Positions 24,982 to 34,583 are shown, counted from the stretch's first letter. The stretch: DNA of 57,587 nucleotides from Pseudomonadota bacterium (GCA_026390435.1 JAPLFY010000102.1:1-57587), one strand, 5' to 3'. A program made the numbers and translations. The notes: generated by a model not told the origin, from the letters alone.

Positions 24982-27596
24982 GGTCTCTCGGAAAATCTTA
25001 CTTTAGAGGCACCATAGCCGAAGATCTTCCCCTTGAAATGGAAACTCTTCGCAAAGTTTTCAGACTCCATGCCCAGGGATCCCTAGTCGAAGCATTTGAA
25101 GTCGGGGAATCGATAGATCCCTACTCAATCAAAGACAAGAAGGTAAGGGCTATTTTTGTCGCTGACCATGTACTTCTAGCTGTAAAAATTGGTCGTGGTT
25201 GGCTCGAAAGCAATACCGCTTTAGCACAAGAAGATATCGATGGAAGATGTCTTCTAGAATACGCACGTTACTCCTACCACTTTTGGAACGACCATAACGC
25301 CGCTTGGCGCTCGATATGGCGCCTACTTATGCTAGCTCCACGGTCATCCTGTCCGTCTTTGATCGTGACCGTTTTATTTCTCGTTGGTCACATGCTTTGC
25401 ATTGCGGGGTGGCAGCGGATTGGTTTTTCAATCGCCACGGCTGCCTACAGTTTCTTCATACGGCAAAAAAGGCGAACACCCTCAAGTTTTGCATCAAATA
25501 TTGTCTTTGCTGCTTACCCATACACTCTTTTTGTCTCTGCTAAGATCCAGGGGCTGGAAAAGATCATTCAACCGATCATCAAAAAGCTCCCCAACGATCC
25601 ATACTATCAGAACATCTTTCAAGTCTCGTGCCTATATGCACATGCTTATTCCGGCTATATTGCCCAGACAGAGCTTTATGCTCACAGCTTCCAAAGACTG
25701 TATGAGCAAGAACGATTACTCCGCTATGTGCCAGTAACTCGTATTATGCCACTTTTACCCCTAGCGCTTCGGGGATATAGCGACCTCGTACGACAGTCAT
25801 TTGATGATGTGTTATCAAAACACGATGCAGACTCGACCGACATTGTCATTAACTCACAGTTTTATCGCGCGGCTTCGCTTATTTCTTTATGCCTTGGAAA
25901 TAAGGATCAAGCTCTAGATCTCATAAAAAGAGCTGCTGATTACAGGGAGCAATCTAATTCATTCCAGTCATGGTTGGTGATCGATAATAGGATCGAACTG
26001 GAGGCCAGAGAGTCAAAAGCTTTTGACCCCAGCGTTGATCAGATCATTCGCCTACCAACGGTTGGGGTTCCACCCCAGCTTGCGACAGCATTTATGAAAA
26101 TTATCACAACTTCCCCAACGGGGATCGTCGACCCCCTCGAGTTTCGTAACCAAGTTGTTGCCATTCTTAGTCAGCACTTCGAATGTGAAGGCAAACTCGT
26201 CAAGGACACCACAGATCCACGTGTACCAGCATTAAAGTTGGGTGATGATTTTCTAGTTTTTGATCAACTGCCTGAATTTCGCATTGACACAGTCTGGTCA
26301 ATGATAAACGTCATCGCACCATCGATTAAGGTTCTTGAGGTTAATGTTTCCAACACCAGGGCGATGATTGACAGGCTCGGCGATGCAGAAAAGCAGGGCG
26401 CCATAGCTAAAATGACCCAAATGCTAGCCCACGATGTGCGCAAGCCCTTCTCCATCTTAAAGATGGGCATCGGAATGCTAAGCAACGCCAAAGATCCGGA
26501 CGGAGTCAAAAAGGTCTTAGGGCGCCTACTCCCAGAGATAGATAAAGCCGTTGGCAGTGTCGATGGCCTTATTTCCGACGTTCTGGAGGTTGGGTCGACA
26601 TCAACTCAACTCATCCGGGAGCCGGCAAGCCCTCTGTCACTGATTGAATCAGCACTCATTGAGACCTTTCGGGTCTACCCCAAGTCCAGGATAGCGATCG
26701 GCTATGACTTCGGCCATCTGGATATGGTCAATGTGCATGTCCAAAAAGTCGGACGCGCCTTCTCCAACATCATTGGAAATGCGGTCCAAGCAATGGGACA
26801 ACAAGGAGCGATCTGGTTCAAGACAAGGCAGCGGGATGGTTTAGTTGAATTTTGTATTGGTAATTCAGGTTCCGTTATCCCCACAGAACACCTGTCAAAA
26901 CTTTTTGATACATTCTTTACCAGTGGCAAAAAAGGCGGCACTGGCCTAGGTCTCGCAATCGCCCAGAAGATGATAATCAGCCACGGTGGCAAAATTTGGT
27001 GCGAATCTAGCACGACTACAGAGCATCCTAGCGGCAAAGTAGAGTTCTATTTCACTCTACCCATGGCTGAAGGACATCGGTGCAGAACGACAGCCAAACT
27101 GCCGCTGCAAAGCTCCGAGATCACAACGGCGTTCCAGTCATTTGATAGCGCCTCCCATGCAGGGGACGGCAGCATCGAGAATAGTCACCTAAACCTGAAA
27201 GCTGAATCCCTATCACCACGGTCAGTTTCGCAACGTAAGCCGGAAGTCTTAATCGTCGACGACAACCCCTTCATGTTAGATGCCTGGGTCGAAGTTTTAG
27301 GATCCCACGCGACGGTGCATCGACTCAGCAGTTTTGAGGATCTTTCCACACGACTTGAGGCTGAGCCTGCGTTCATCAGGCATTTAGACTATGTCGTAAC
27401 TGACATGCACTTTGAGGGATCATGTGGCGATGGCTTGGACGTGGCCCGCCTTCTAAAGAAAATCAGCCCACACCTTCAAATATTACTAAGCTCAGATGAC
27501 CCTATCCCCCAAGAAGACCTCATGGGCATCATAGATTTAGCGATCGGGAAGACACCCGTGCCTTTAGCCGAGTTGATCCGCCTACCAATCGCCTAG
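24978..27596 (+). CDS. Hybrid sensor histidine kinase with C-terminal receiver
   Basis: 872 residues. About 1-420 is a helical sensor region with one or two hydrophobic segments (for example LIVTVLFLVGHMLCIAGW near 130-150) and TPR-like helices. Then the kinase core: H-box QMLAHDVRKPFS with H485, N-box SNIIGNAVQAM, G-box KGGTGLGLAIAQKM. A linker (about 695-755) and a receiver follow: EVLIVDDNPFMLD, phospho-acceptor D809 in VVTDMHF. No HAMP or PAS motif was recognised. It is the last gene in a coupled cluster of small-molecule enzymes, so its ligand may be the product of those enzymes (inference). No separate output regulator is in the window. Confidence 0.88.
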   Translation: MRSLGKSYFRGTIAEDLPLEMETLRKVFRLHAQGSLVEAFEVGESIDPYSIKDKKVRAIFVADHVLLAVKIGRGWLESNTALAQEDIDGRCLLEYARYSYHFWNDHNAAWRSIWRLLMLAPRSSCPSLIVTVLFLVGHMLCIAGWQRIGFSIATAAYSFFIRQKRRTPSSFASNIVFAAYPYTLFVSAKIQGLEKIIQPIIKKLPNDPYYQNIFQVSCLYAHAYSGYIAQTELYAHSFQRLYEQERLLRYVPVTRIMPLLPLALRGYSDLVRQSFDDVLSKHDADSTDIVINSQFYRAASLISLCLGNKDQALDLIKRAADYREQSNSFQSWLVIDNRIELEARESKAFDPSVDQIIRLPTVGVPPQLATAFMKIITTSPTGIVDPLEFRNQVVAILSQHFECEGKLVKDTTDPRVPALKLGDDFLVFDQLPEFRIDTVWSMINVIAPSIKVLEVNVSNTRAMIDRLGDAEKQGAIAKMTQMLAHDVRKPFSILKMGIGMLSNAKDPDGVKKVLGRLLPEIDKAVGSVDGLISDVLEVGSTSTQLIREPASPLSLIESALIETFRVYPKSRIAIGYDFGHLDMVNVHVQKVGRAFSNIIGNAVQAMGQQGAIWFKTRQRDGLVEFCIGNSGSVIPTEHLSKLFDTFFTSGKKGGTGLGLAIAQKMIISHGGKIWCESSTTTEHPSGKVEFYFTLPMAEGHRCRTTAKLPLQSSEITTAFQSFDSASHAGDGSIENSHLNLKAESLSPRSVSQRKPEVLIVDDNPFMLDAWVEVLGSHATVHRLSSFEDLSTRLEAEPAFIRHLDYVVTDMHFEGSCGDGLDVARLLKKISPHLQILLSSDDPIPQEDLMGIIDLAIGKTPVPLAELIRLPIA

Positions 27597-27716
27597 TGCG
27601 ACACCCCCGCACCCCACCGCCCTACCCTCCCAAAATCCATCACAAATTCACCAGCGGTCGGAATCTGACTCTAAACTCACCGATGAAAGGGTATCCAAAC
27701 GCGAGGTAACCGGCTC

Positions 27717-28364
27717 ATGAGTGACTCCAAAAACGTTCCCACACCGCAGTCAGATCTTGAAAATATGATCTCTGATTTATTCAGCGCTATACCCTCAGCA
27801 TCACCTATCAATCCGTTTACTCGCGTCAAACAGTTTAGTCGCGCTACTCCTATGACCTCTTTCCCGTCCTTTGATCCGACCTATATAAACCGCCTACTGA
27901 GCAGTGGCTACTGCGCCTACCTGAAGATGGACGGAGTCCATGCGCGCATCTATATACGCTCGGGTAATTCCGACACTGTTAAGGTTGCGGCACAGAGCGG
28001 CAAAGACTGCACCGATAAACTATCGAGCGGCATGAAAGCCAATCTACTGCGACTCTTTCCGGGCAGCTCGAGAACAGAGGTCGAGGGTTTCTACGCCATT
28101 GAATCAAAGGTGCTTTATCTGTTCGACATCACTATGTCGGACGGCAAACCTCTTCGCGAGCCGTTCGTCGAGCGCTGGCAGCGCCTACCGCGAGTTCACG
28201 GTTCAGAAGACATCGTAGTTTTACGCCTACTTAAAAACATGCGTGAAATACGCTCTGCAATCCGCGATCATAGCTTTGTCCCTGAACTTGATGGAGTAGT
28301 CCTCCGGGATATGGGGCTCAAATATTGGCACACCAATATTCGGTGTCGGTTTCCGTTGCCGTGA
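27717..28364 (+). CDS. Minimal nucleotidyltransferase domain of DNA/RNA ligase type
   Basis: 215 residues. Motif I is AYLKMDGVHARIYI, with the nucleotide-accepting K70 in KxDG. E129 and LYLFDI fit motif III. ELDGVVLRD (190-198) fits motif IV and K202 (LKYW) motif V. There is no OB-fold domain or motif VI, so it is an adenylation domain alone (full ATP ligases exceed 270). It may be a stand-alone RNA/DNA ligase or need a partner. GAGG lies 10 bases before the ATG. Flanked by short genes of unknown function and followed at 1.2 kb by an AEP-like gene on the same strand. Confidence 0.65.
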   Translation: MSDSKNVPTPQSDLENMISDLFSAIPSASPINPFTRVKQFSRATPMTSFPSFDPTYINRLLSSGYCAYLKMDGVHARIYIRSGNSDTVKVAAQSGKDCTDKLSSGMKANLLRLFPGSSRTEVEGFYAIESKVLYLFDITMSDGKPLREPFVERWQRLPRVHGSEDIVVLRLLKNMREIRSAIRDHSFVPELDGVVLRDMGLKYWHTNIRCRFPLP

Positions 28365-28445
28365 TATTAGCGAGGGAGCCTCGATTAAACTCAGCATAGA
28401 ATGATTCTGATTGAATCGGCTAATTTCAGAATGACTTTCGTAACA

Positions 28446-29003
28446 CTAAACTACCAATGCGTACTCAAGCTCGATAAGAGTCTCATCGATGTCACATTTT
28501 GCTGCCCATAAAACTCTCTCGATGACCCAAGATGCTACTTCGTTCATGTCGAGATCGAAAAGCCTAGCATTGGAGTTAATTTTCACAAATATTTTTGGGC
28601 TAATCTGGAATTGTTTTGGCACCAGCGGCCCTTCAAATCTAGGCACGATAGCATCTATTGTTTCAATTAAAGGCTTTCTGAATGCACCCAATACGAAATA
28701 CAAAGACAAGCAGGCTTGGTAGACCGCATATTCAGTGCTGTGATTTCTCAATGCTAATTCGTTAGCGAAAGCCACAAGGGAACTAGAAAGCGCTACTTTT
28801 TGAATCACAAATTTGTCCGGATTAACTCGTCTTTGTTCGCCGAGCCAAGTATGGAATTTTTCTTCGGTGTCCTGACTCCAAAGTGCGTTGCCGCATTCAA
28901 TACAGCATCTAGCTTCATAATCGAAGGTGAGCCGTCCGATATTCTTCGTAGCTTGGGTGACTTTAGTTTTAATATGTTCACAAGTCAGTTTCTGACTCTC
29001 CAA
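28446..29003 (-). CDS. Unknown protein with N-terminal Cys cluster
   Basis: About 185 residues; the best start is TTG 29003, though no well-spaced ribosome binding site is seen, so the N-terminus is uncertain. A putative zinc site is formed by TCEH near the start and CCIECGNALW (about 33-42). The remaining 140 residues look globular (VALSSSLVAFANELALRN, VYQACLSLYFVLGAF). No family recognised. One of the dispersed GTCAGTTTCTGAC motifs (28984-28996) lies inside its first codons, which suggests the 5' end may be fused from a mobile remnant. Confidence 0.6.
   Translation of the reverse strand: MESQKLTCEHIKTKVTQATKNIGRLTFDYEARCCIECGNALWSQDTEEKFHTWLGEQRRVNPDKFVIQKVALSSSLVAFANELALRNHSTEYAVYQACLSLYFVLGAFRKPLIETIDAIVPRFEGPLVPKQFQISPKIFVKINSNARLFDLDMNEVASWVIERVLWAAKCDIDETLIELEYALVV
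28984..28996. repeat. Dispersed 13-bp motif, copy 1
   Basis: GTCAGTTTCTGAC, a 5-bp inverted repeat around TTT. Near-copies occur at 29438, 37236, 38464 and (less exactly, inverted) 46985, all within the accessory part of the window. Confidence 0.4.
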
Positions 29004-29071
29004 ATCTTGAACGATTAGACCTCAATTCCCTTTTGTTCTATAGGATCATCTTTTTTCTAGAAAAAAAATCT

Positions 29072-29380
29072 TTAGATAGATTTATAGAGGTGATAATCGC
29101 TGAATCTAGCAGCGGCATCGTCCTCAATGCGAACAAATGCGCCGCATACAAAATGCTCAAATATAGTCTCCAAATAGTGATTAGACCGCCTGTAACAACA
29201 GATTCCCCAATCTTCATTCAACGGAGCAAAAAAATTGCAGCCTAGGCAGCACATTCCAGACCGGTACAGCTCGCGGGGCGTGGGATCATTCGACCACTTT
29301 TTCGGATATAGATTCTCGCTGTGTGCGTTACTGAATCCGTGGGTAACGATATGGTTTGTGTTTTGGCTTAACTTCTTCAT
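29072..29380 (-). CDS. Small Cys-rich protein of unknown function
   Basis: 102 residues, ATG with GAGG 5 bases upstream. The middle has two close Cys groups, MCCLGCNFFAPLNEDWGICC (43-62), and a further Cys in HFVCGAF. The pattern C-x2-C followed by a DWG-x-C turn and a final C resembles small proteins that bind zinc or an Fe-S cluster. It is adjacent to another Cys-containing minus-strand gene and lies between the ligase-like and AEP-like genes. No family was identified. Confidence 0.6.
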   Translation of the reverse strand: MKKLSQNTNHIVTHGFSNAHSENLYPKKWSNDPTPRELYRSGMCCLGCNFFAPLNEDWGICCYRRSNHYLETIFEHFVCGAFVRIEDDAAARFSDYHLYKSI

Positions 29381-29437
29381 TCTAACCTCGCAAATCTATG
29401 TCGTTGCAGGCTTCCATTAGTATTCGGACAATGACGA

Positions 29438-29450
29438 GTCAGTTTCTGAC
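29438..29450. repeat. Dispersed 13-bp motif, copy 2
   Basis: Identical to copy 1 (GTCAGTTTCTGAC), followed by CACCCGGG. It lies in the non-coding leader of the AEP-like gene. Confidence 0.4.
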
Positions 29451-29568
29451 CACCCGGGATTCTAAATTCAAAGACTCAAACTCTATTTGTGATGTCCGTC
29501 TGACTTCACGCAGTTGCCGTGCTATAATTTGTTATCCTGAAAACCCACAAAGTCCCGAGGACTGCCAG

Positions 29569-30528
29569 ATGCCGCGTACTAAAGCCACGAATGATTTTTC
29601 TGCCACTACCAAGCTGCACCACACTCTCGGATTGGCTCTGAATGAATTCTCTAAGGCGCGCAAATCTCTAGACCGTAAAGAATCATCGGACGCTTACTTA
29701 CGCGAAACGATCAACTGCACCTATAAATGCTGGCAACAGCTACTCCCAAAAGCTGATAGGAAAAAAGTTAAAGCCAACATCGCCACAACTCGGATGTTAC
29801 GCAAGGTCAAAAAAACTGTCGAAAAAGCGACGATAGGCGCAGAAAACCTGCTCGAAATCCTCGCACAGGAAGAATTGAACGGTAAAAAAATCACCAAAAA
29901 GCTACGCCGGGAATACACCCTAAACGCTATGAAGCATGTTCAGCGAATACTGGACAAGACATCCATGGTCACAGCCAGAATCCCGGTCGAAGAACTGCTC
30001 AGGCCCATCACGGGTAAAGGCACCGAGATTACCGATGTCTCGTTTGATATATACTGCCCCAAAGCTTATAAGCATCACACAAGGCTCACAATCTGGATGC
30101 CGCGGATCATGGCTCATGGAGATCACACGGCGAAGGCGCTAAAAAAAGGCCGGGCCATGCTCAAGGCCTGTGGTGTCAGGGGAGTCAATCAATATGTGAT
30201 CGGCATCAATAGTCGTGTCAATCAATACAAGGAACAACATCTCTTAATGCTCGATTTTGATGATTTACCGTACGAGGATCTGCCCTTGAACGTGATTAAA
30301 AGCGAGCCCGGCATACTGCTGCGAACAGAGCGTGGCTTTCACTTCCTCGGATTACACCTCTATGATCTAAACGAATGGAAGAAGAAGCTCCGCGGACTGC
30401 GTAAAGTGGCGGAGGATGATCATATCGACCTTTCTTTGCAGCGAGGTTATGGCACCCTGCGTATGTCCGCCTCGCCGCGCAAGCCGTTTGCACCGATTGT
30501 ATTCGAACGTTGGACGGGAAAAAACTGA
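29569..30528 (+). CDS. Putative archaeo-eukaryotic primase (AEP)-like protein
   Basis: 319 residues from ATG 29569 (GAGG about 9 bases upstream); the open frame extends to 29398 without a good site. Residues 1-150 are helical and basic (KKVKANIATTRMLRKVKKTV). About 220-319 contain three motifs in AEP order: LLMLDFDD (D229, D231), RTERGFHFLG (252-261, the S/T-x-x-G-x-H motif with H258) and HIDLSLQRGYGTLRMSASP (third acidic D287, then Arg). These match the metal and nucleotide-binding set of primase-polymerase and LigD-type polymerase domains. The short length and helical front are unusual. Assignment from motifs only; a replication-initiator-like protein is the alternative. Confidence 0.5.
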   Translation: MPRTKATNDFSATTKLHHTLGLALNEFSKARKSLDRKESSDAYLRETINCTYKCWQQLLPKADRKKVKANIATTRMLRKVKKTVEKATIGAENLLEILAQEELNGKKITKKLRREYTLNAMKHVQRILDKTSMVTARIPVEELLRPITGKGTEITDVSFDIYCPKAYKHHTRLTIWMPRIMAHGDHTAKALKKGRAMLKACGVRGVNQYVIGINSRVNQYKEQHLLMLDFDDLPYEDLPLNVIKSEPGILLRTERGFHFLGLHLYDLNEWKKKLRGLRKVAEDDHIDLSLQRGYGTLRMSASPRKPFAPIVFERWTGKN

Positions 30529-30910
30529 AGTCGTTGCAGAGCTATTTGCCTATAAACCTTGAGCGTAGTGCTGCGATACGTAAGACGGTCCATACTATTC
30601 CGCGGAAACCGATAATCAAGCAACGCATATTGCAATATATGATAGTCAATTTTGCTGGTTACTATATTTTTTAGTTGGTTCTTCATAGCCTGATTTTATG
30701 CCAGTAAGTGGACTGATTATCAACATACTAGCAATTCAGAGCAGACTGCCCGCAGCGCCTAGCTAAGGTTGTTACCCAGTAAGTAACCGGGTCGCAATGG
30801 CTTGGTATAGCCCTGGTTTACTTGCCGTTCCTTGCAGTTCTTCAGATTTCTCTAAACTGATCTGTCCGTCCGCCGATGAGCATAAAAGCGAGTCATGCGG
30901 AGGAAGTCTT
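30529..30910. other. Intergenic region between AEP-like and NERD helicase genes
   Basis: 382 bases without a supportable gene. It contains a 12-bp perfect palindrome ATATTGCAATAT (30627-30638) and an AT-rich stretch after it. The open frame in front of the helicase (30797-30910) is not conserved-looking and is bypassed by a strong GGAGG site at 30899-30903. Confidence 0.5.
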
Positions 30911-32689
30911 ATGGCCCGAATGTTTCCTAGCTCGTTCCCAAGTAAACCGGCCGCGACCGCCAGTGACGCGAGTGGTCAAAACTTCGAAAGAGCGGTGTAC
31001 GGTTGGTTGCAGCGAAAACTACCGGACACGGCCCTTGTATTTCATTCCTTCAGGATACCGCGCCGAGAAAGCGACAGCCTTTCATTCATCAGTGACGGAT
31101 CCGAAAGAGACGTTTTAGCGGAGATCGATTTTGTGATCGCCAATCCCGGTTGGCCGCTGATCGTAATCGAAGCGAAAGCCGGCCGCTTGCACAACACTCA
31201 CGGGCGCCTATCTCACATGCACGGTCCGAATCATTCTCCGATATTTGTTGCCGACCAGGTTCAACGAGCCATTAATCACTTGAGTCGGTTTCTAGGTGAA
31301 AATATCGCGGGCCTTCCACGCCAGATAATCGCATTTTGTTGTGTTGATGCCTGGAATAATCCAGATCTAGCTGGAGTCGGGGATCTACCAATCCTATACT
31401 TCGACAAATTCGCCCAGCACCTTAGTCCACTTGATCAGCCTGTCATCGTGAATGCTGCGAAAAGTTCAGGCCATACTCTGCTCAGCGTACTCAGCCACGA
31501 TCACATCCAAGAAACCGAACGCCTGTTCACTATTCATGTCGACCGGGAATATCGTCTCACTGCGCAGCGGATCCGTTCAGATGCGGAAGAATTGGGCGAG
31601 AACACTCAGCAGCATATCGACAGGCTCTTGACGACAGAGCTTCACAATCACAGTCGTTTGCTAATCACTGGCTATGCAGGTAGTGGCAAGACCTGGTTAC
31701 TTAAGTCGGCAGCGAAGGACTTGGCTAAGACAGCCTCAAATCATGTTCTGATACTCTGCTACAATGAGCTGCTGGCTCTCGATTTGCGTCAAAGTATCGG
31801 GGACCAGAACGTCCAAGTGTTTAACTTCCATGGTCTCTGCGAATACTTGCTAACCCAACAAAGATTGTCAGCAGAGGTTCCGAAACAATTAATCCGCGCC
31901 GTTCACAAAGACTCTCACTATTACGATGGGCTGAACACAGCTGCCAGTCTGGCGTTAGACCTTAACCCGGAATTGGGGCAACGATTTGATGCTGTAGTTA
32001 TCGATGAGGCCCAGGATTTTGATGTGGACTGGTTGACCCTGGTCGGGCGCCTAACGAAGCCTCAGGCACGCTGGTTTGTCGCGATGGATCCAACGCAAAA
32101 GTGGCGAACAGGCGACCGTGTTCTTTCGCTTGATTCAACGTTACTGACGGGATTTCACCACGTTCATATGGAGCATAACCTCAGAAATACCAGCGCCATT
32201 GCTGACCATGCCACCGCCCACTTCAACGAAGAAGCTACCGAAGATAATGTCATCCACTTGAAACATCCGACGCCAAATTGGCCACAGGGCGCTGCCGTCA
32301 CCACCGTCACCGTTGCCAACCGAAAACAGCTTTGGTCAGAACTGAAACGACAAATCGATCGCCTCATCACCCTCAACGCGCTTAGCCCGGCGGATATTAC
32401 TATTCTAAGCGCTGATTCCCACAAAACACTGAAGACCTTTGATGGGAGTTCATTGCTCACCTATGGAGACCAAGTTGGCGAGTATTTGTTGATCCCCGCA
32501 GAACAAGATGGTTCCGGCATTAGGCTCGACACCATACGACGCTTTAAAGGTCTAGAAAGTCCGGTAGTGATTGTCGTCGAGTACCCTGATACCAGTGGCA
32601 CTTTGAGATATTTAGCATACACCCGTGCTCAGGCTGAACTAATCGTGATACGGGTTGAGGGTGTCAAGTCGAGTCGCAGTGCTGCTTGA
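30911..32689 (+). CDS. NERD nuclease domain-UvrD-like helicase
   Basis: 592 residues from ATG 30911 (GGAGG 7 bases upstream). The N-terminal NERD nuclease region has FERAVYGWLQRKL, then EIDFVIANPGWPLIVIEAKA with D73, E87 and K89 of the PD-(D/E)XK fold. A superfamily 1 helicase follows: Walker A TGYAGSGKTW (254-261), FDAVVIDEAQDFDVDWL (Walker B), IRRFKGLESPVVIVVEY and YLAYTRAQAELIVI (motifs V-VI). NERD-helicases occur on mobile elements and in defence islands. It lies between the AEP-like gene and a tyrosine recombinase, all on the plus strand, so a shared mobile element is likely. Confidence 0.87.
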   Translation: MARMFPSSFPSKPAATASDASGQNFERAVYGWLQRKLPDTALVFHSFRIPRRESDSLSFISDGSERDVLAEIDFVIANPGWPLIVIEAKAGRLHNTHGRLSHMHGPNHSPIFVADQVQRAINHLSRFLGENIAGLPRQIIAFCCVDAWNNPDLAGVGDLPILYFDKFAQHLSPLDQPVIVNAAKSSGHTLLSVLSHDHIQETERLFTIHVDREYRLTAQRIRSDAEELGENTQQHIDRLLTTELHNHSRLLITGYAGSGKTWLLKSAAKDLAKTASNHVLILCYNELLALDLRQSIGDQNVQVFNFHGLCEYLLTQQRLSAEVPKQLIRAVHKDSHYYDGLNTAASLALDLNPELGQRFDAVVIDEAQDFDVDWLTLVGRLTKPQARWFVAMDPTQKWRTGDRVLSLDSTLLTGFHHVHMEHNLRNTSAIADHATAHFNEEATEDNVIHLKHPTPNWPQGAAVTTVTVANRKQLWSELKRQIDRLITLNALSPADITILSADSHKTLKTFDGSSLLTYGDQVGEYLLIPAEQDGSGIRLDTIRRFKGLESPVVIVVEYPDTSGTLRYLAYTRAQAELIVIRVEGVKSSRSAA

Positions 32690-32929
32690 GATTGGATCTG
32701 CCAGGCTTTGTTTGAAAATCAGAATTTCTTATTGTTCCAGGTAAGCCTCACGCACTTTTCAGGCATCGGAGTGCAAACCATCGCTCTAAAGATGTATTTG
32801 ATCTGCAACTCTTGCTCCCTTAAACTAAACTTGAGCGACTCAAGGCTTGACTGTCCAAAACTTTGAGCGTCCATTGCAACGCAATGTCAGAATAGCTGGT
32901 AGATTTCATAGCGGAACTGGAGTTCCTTC

Positions 32930-33886
32930 ATGAACAACCTAGATCTATATATCCCTAAAGACATAACGCTCCCCGCTGTGATTGAAGGATCTGGGGAGCA
33001 CGCAAAGCTTAGATTCATCGATTTCTTCCTAGTTACTATTCGGAACGCAAACACAAGGGCAGCCTACGGATATGCCATCGGCGCATTTTTCAACTGGTGC
33101 GAATCAAGGGGGGTGACCCTTGCTCAGATCAGCCCTATGGTAGTGTCCGCTTACATTGAGCAGCACCCGGGATCCCCGCTCACCATAAAGCAGCACCTAG
33201 CCGCGATACGATGTCTGTTTGATCACTTAGCCACCGGCGGCATCGTACCTTTTAACCCCGCCGCTCCGGTGAAAGGTCCACGTTACAAACTCACCAAGGG
33301 TAAAACTCCTGTTCTAGATCAAGACGAGGCAGTCGCCATACTTGCAGCATGTGACACGTCGACCCTTATTGGTCTGCGGGATAGAGCTTTATTTAGTGTG
33401 ATGCTCTATTCATTCGCCCGCATCTCAGCGGTGCTTTCGACAAAGGTTGAGGACTACCATCGAAAGTCCGGCCGGGCTTGGCTCAGGCTGCACGAGAAGG
33501 GCGGTCGCTACCACGAGGTGCCGCTACATCATGCTGCGGACCGGGCGCTGAGTGATTATCTTGAGGCAGCGGGAGTGAAAGAAAAGAAAGCCTGGATATT
33601 CCAGTCGACTGACGCATCCACCGGACTAGTGACCGGGCGGGCTATGAAGCGAGCTTCCGCGCTAGAGCGGGTTAAAACCGCCGCTCATTCAGCTGGCCTT
33701 GGCGACAAGATCTCAAATCACTCGTTTCGGGCCACTGGCATAACTTTATACCGCAAAGCTGGTGGCACCCTCGATAAGGCGCAGCAGATAGCGGGTCACG
33801 CTAACGCCGAGACTACCAGGTTGTATGATAGGTCCGGGGATGAGATCGCAGCGTCTGAGGTCGAGAGGATTCAGCTCGGTATTTAG
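32930..33886 (+). CDS. Tyrosine recombinase/integrase
   Basis: 318 residues. N-terminal SAM-like core-binding domain (about 25-110), then the catalytic domain with the full residue set: R164 (FARIS), K190, H264-x-x-R267 (HSFR), H290 (GHANAETT) and Y299 (RLYDR). It cuts and rejoins DNA through the tyrosine. GGAG lies 7 bases before the ATG. Length and compact layout resemble XerC/D or transposon recombinases more than long phage integrases. No attachment site repeat was found nearby by eye. It probably mobilised the accessory DNA around it. Confidence 0.92.
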   Translation: MNNLDLYIPKDITLPAVIEGSGEHAKLRFIDFFLVTIRNANTRAAYGYAIGAFFNWCESRGVTLAQISPMVVSAYIEQHPGSPLTIKQHLAAIRCLFDHLATGGIVPFNPAAPVKGPRYKLTKGKTPVLDQDEAVAILAACDTSTLIGLRDRALFSVMLYSFARISAVLSTKVEDYHRKSGRAWLRLHEKGGRYHEVPLHHAADRALSDYLEAAGVKEKKAWIFQSTDASTGLVTGRAMKRASALERVKTAAHSAGLGDKISNHSFRATGITLYRKAGGTLDKAQQIAGHANAETTRLYDRSGDEIAASEVERIQLGI

Positions 33887-34036
33887 GGTGGGATGCAGAT
33901 TAGTGGAGCGGCGCTAACAACAGCCAATTTAAGCTGGCGTTGAATACACTACAGTCTAAATGCACCTCATATATGGTGTTAGCACATTCAGACTTCATCG
34001 AAAAAATCCTACTAATTATCCATGGAGATACCTGAG

Positions 34037-34342
34037 ATGTTTCATTCCCTTGGAAACTGTCGATTACGGCTCGTAGCAGCGACCCTAACCTTACTTAGCT
34101 CTGTAGCCACAACAAGCCTCACAGCCAGCCCAAGCGCCGGGATTTTCTCAAATCTGCAGATGGGCGAGAGTGTTAGTATCAAGGAGGTAGGGGAAAAATA
34201 TGACATCAGTCGAATCCCCGGCCTGCCGCAGTTATATAAAGTCACGGCGATTGGTGCGGACTATATTGAGCTAACTATGCCTAGCATGGTCCTGCGCATT
34301 CCAGTGTATGCTGTGAGGTCTATCACAACCTTTAAAAACTGA
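34037..34342 (+). CDS. Small exported protein of unknown function
   Basis: 101 residues from ATG 34037 (GGAGA 8 bases upstream); another ATG at 34022 lacks a site. A signal peptide (LRLVAATLTLLSSVATTSL) precedes about 70 mature residues: GIFSNLQMGESVSIKEVG, then VTAIGADYIELTMPSMVLRI, which suggests a small beta barrel. No family recognised. First of a run of small exported proteins. 241 bases follow with no visible gene. Confidence 0.6.
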   Translation: MFHSLGNCRLRLVAATLTLLSSVATTSLTASPSAGIFSNLQMGESVSIKEVGEKYDISRIPGLPQLYKVTAIGADYIELTMPSMVLRIPVYAVRSITTFKN

Positions 34343-34583
34343 CGGATAAATAGGCTAAGTCGCAAAGGCAGTAAATATTCTTGGTTAATAAGATAATTTA
34401 AGCGAAAAAACTAAAGTTATTAATGTTTAATCACTCAATAAATTAGCGCTCAGCTTCAATTCACAATGACCCCTCAGCGGCCCAGAGTCTAAAACACATA
34501 TCCGCCTAGTCTCCTGTCAGCATCGTGACCACTAAAGATGCTCAAAGTTCCGGTCGATACATAGCTCATGGATAAACATAGAG

